From: UBA12191 sp964422295
GTDB taxonomy: Bacteria; Planctomycetota; UBA8108; UBA1146
Assembly (NCBI GenBank): GCA_964422295.1
Contig: CAYRAM010000012.1
Coordinates: 23,091-87,090 of the forward strand
Direction of reading: 5' to 3'
Length of the DNA stretch: 64,000 bases
Shown here: positions 62,542 to 64,000 of the stretch, piece after piece
Layout: each line of letters opens with the position of its first letter
Position numbering within the stretch: position 1 is the first letter of the stretch
Made by a program: the position numbers and the translations under genes
Notes under the pieces: model-generated
Databases searched by the model: none
Seen by the model: the letters and a program-made list of their open reading frames with translations, nothing else
What the model was told of the DNA's origin: nothing

Positions 62542-63974
62542 CGGTCTTCCCCCGCCGATTTTTCCTGTTTTGCCAACAGCATGGTTCCGATGAGCAAACT
62601 CAATCCTGACCACACTCCCCCAAGATTTGCACAGCCGGTCCATACTTGTTTCCAAGAGACAAATTCCCCTGAGGAAACCTGCTCAGCTGTGGAAGTGCGC
62701 TTCCACTCGCCGAGACTGTGTACGATTTTCTCTCCGCCGATGGCCAGCAGATCGATGATCTGTCTGGAATACGACTCCTGCCTCCGGTCGACCATCGTTT
62801 GCGGTGCCGTTTCCTCAAAGGCGCCGACGAATCCGCCTCCTGTCGCCGCCAGCAAAAAACAGAAAACGAGCAGCGTCGCCACCGGAAACCCAAGGAATGT
62901 GGATACCGTGAGAGAGAGTGCCGATACAAAAGCACATCTCGCCAGCAACAGTAATTGTGATCTCAACAGTGATCCCAGAAGTGATCCCCTGGGAACTTGC
63001 AACTCGACCGCATTGTTGTCAATCCAGTAAAGGGATGGGATCACGACGTCTTCTGCAACAGCTCCCAGAAATTCCAACTCCAAAGAAACGCGCCCATCCC
63101 TGTACAGACGCCCTGGAACTTCCACCGATGTCCTTTGTCCATTGGTCACCAACAGATCTTTGGAGAACTGGTCCCCCTCGACCCTGATTCGGGCAATTTG
63201 GGATCGATGAGCCTTGCCCATGGCCGGACGAAGACTCAGCCGTAATGGGTCCCCAGGGGACACTTGGGTCTCATGGTTTAACGACAGGGAAAAATCGACG
63301 TAGGCGCGAGTTCCCAACGGAATCGACCTGGCCTCCCGAATGAGAACTGACCTGGCCCTCTCACGAGCTTCTTCCTGAGAATATTGCCCCCATTCCAGAG
63401 GGCTTTCTTCAATCTTCAGCAATAAAAACAGATCAATATCTTCCTGCGTTACCGAAAATTGGTCGGCGGTCACAGGCATGACGGTGCGGGGATTTTCCCA
63501 ATCTCCCGCAGGGTTCCGGATCTGGGAAAACATCATCCAGGTCGCTGGAATCACCAGGATCAAACTCGCTCCAACCCCACCCAACCACTTTCCTGGCAGC
63601 CACCTCAGAAGTAACCCTGGTCGCAACGACAGATATCCCCAACGACCGCTGGATCGTTCCTCGGACAGGGTGGAACAACCCATCACCAGTATCGCTGTCA
63701 GGATGACCAGTCCGGTCCAACCCTGTCCATACTGGAGCAATGTTCTGCGCCCTTCCGGAAGGGTGGTATCGACAGAGAGAATGGCGGGCAACAAGACAAG
63801 ACCGATGATCAGTACGAGGCCGGTCACAGGCAGAAATCTTTTGCGCCAGACTTCGGCAATCATCACTCCGGTGACGGCACCAAGGCTTCCACCCTTGCCA
63901 CACAGACGATCGAGTATCGCGAGGAGAAGCCCAAGCAGGATCAGGGCAATCGCTGTGGAAATCCAAGGACTCAA
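62538..63974 (-). CDS. ABC-2-type membrane protein, probably permease
   Basis: 478 residues with an N-terminal helix, two further helices (LPVTGLVLIIGLVLLPAIL and GLVILTAILVMGCSTL), then EERSSGRWGYLSLRPGLL, which resembles the ABC-2 cytoplasmic motif. A large beta-rich extracytoplasmic domain follows (about 160-310) and two more hydrophobic helices. A GSLLGSLLRSQL stretch has a short DNA repeat. TTG at 63974 follows GGAGG. The bases upstream contain TGA, so this looks complete. An ABC ATPase is expected just outside the window but is not visible. Confidence 0.75.
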   Translation of the reverse strand: MSPWISTAIALILLGLLLAILDRLCGKGGSLGAVTGVMIAEVWRKRFLPVTGLVLIIGLVLLPAILSVDTTLPEGRRTLLQYGQGWTGLVILTAILVMGCSTLSEERSSGRWGYLSLRPGLLLRWLPGKWLGGVGASLILVIPATWMMFSQIRNPAGDWENPRTVMPVTADQFSVTQEDIDLFLLLKIEESPLEWGQYSQEEARERARSVLIREARSIPLGTRAYVDFSLSLNHETQVSPGDPLRLSLRPAMGKAHRSQIARIRVEGDQFSKDLLVTNGQRTSVEVPGRLYRDGRVSLELEFLGAVAEDVVIPSLYWIDNNAVELQVPRGSLLGSLLRSQLLLLARCAFVSALSLTVSTFLGFPVATLLVFCFLLAATGGGFVGAFEETAPQTMVDRRQESYSRQIIDLLAIGGEKIVHSLGEWKRTSTAEQVSSGEFVSWKQVWTGCANLGGVWSGLSLLIGTMLLAKQEKSAGEDR

Positions 63975-64000
63975 GAAGGGTCCTCCGGTCCATCAGGGCC

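Overview
The window reads as one contiguous piece of a Gram-negative bacterial chromosome, most likely from an uncultured member of the Planctomycetota or a close relative, probably a metagenome assembly. The evidence is a full LPS and lipid A gene set (lpxK, hldE, two GT9 heptosyltransferases, LpxL-type and DUF374 acyltransferases), sigma-54, bS21, a bacterial inositol-3-phosphate synthase, and a secreted protein with the C-terminal dockerin-like tail (GDCNADG...NIADVV) that is frequent in planctomycete secretomes. The lineage is inferred from protein style, not from a marker search. A 100-base N run lies inside rpsA. I saw no rRNA, tRNA, CRISPR array, IS element or phage gene by eye, but a covariance-model search could not be run.

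Layout. 1-3.7 kb (+): a truncated gene, a YggU-family protein, purine nucleoside phosphorylase, ClpP and PurN. 3.8-15.7 kb (-): plsY-gpsA-PII-like-glnA-larE-GT2, then cmk-plsC-rpsA-exported protein-tyrS. 15.9-19 kb: an orphan ThiF/MoeB-like E1 enzyme, a coiled-coil protein and an exported protein. 19-25.3 kb (-): a five-gene ABC/GldG/DUF4340 operon whose four junctions are all ATGA overlaps. 25.5-29 kb (-): rpoN and lnt. 29.4-33.3 kb: rpsU, ino1, a possible tiny RNA gene, a one-cysteine thioredoxin-fold protein and mrp. 33.3-47 kb: the envelope region, with waaF, two PilT-type ATPases, hldE coupled to a deoxyhypusine-synthase-like gene, lpxK, a pair of degenerate enzymes (FGGY-like and ADP-ribosylglycohydrolase-like), a second GT9, DUF374 and LpxL. 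47-53 kb: ErpA/IscA-type protein, a solo E1 alpha subunit, an alpha/beta hydrolase, hisS, and tdh-kbl for threonine breakdown. 53.5-64 kb: a secreted cohesin/dockerin-like protein behind a sigma-54-like promoter, pyk, a DUF72 protein, a fused aconitase, adenosine deaminase and a second probable ABC export locus.

How they fit together. GlnA, the PII-like protein and sigma-54 form a nitrogen theme. PlsY, GpsA and PlsC make phosphatidic acid. HldE, WaaF/WaaC-like, LpxK, LpxL and DUF374 build heptosylated lipid A. Lnt finishes lipoproteins. PNP, ADA and PurN handle purines. Most of the window is ordinary core metabolism. The unusual items are the degenerate FGGY/ADP-ribosylglycohydrolase pair, the short-T-loop PII-like protein, the DHS-like gene fused translationally to hldE, a promoter-terminator pair that could encode a ~60-nt RNA, terminator-like hairpins inside coding sequence, and many short perfect tandem repeats.
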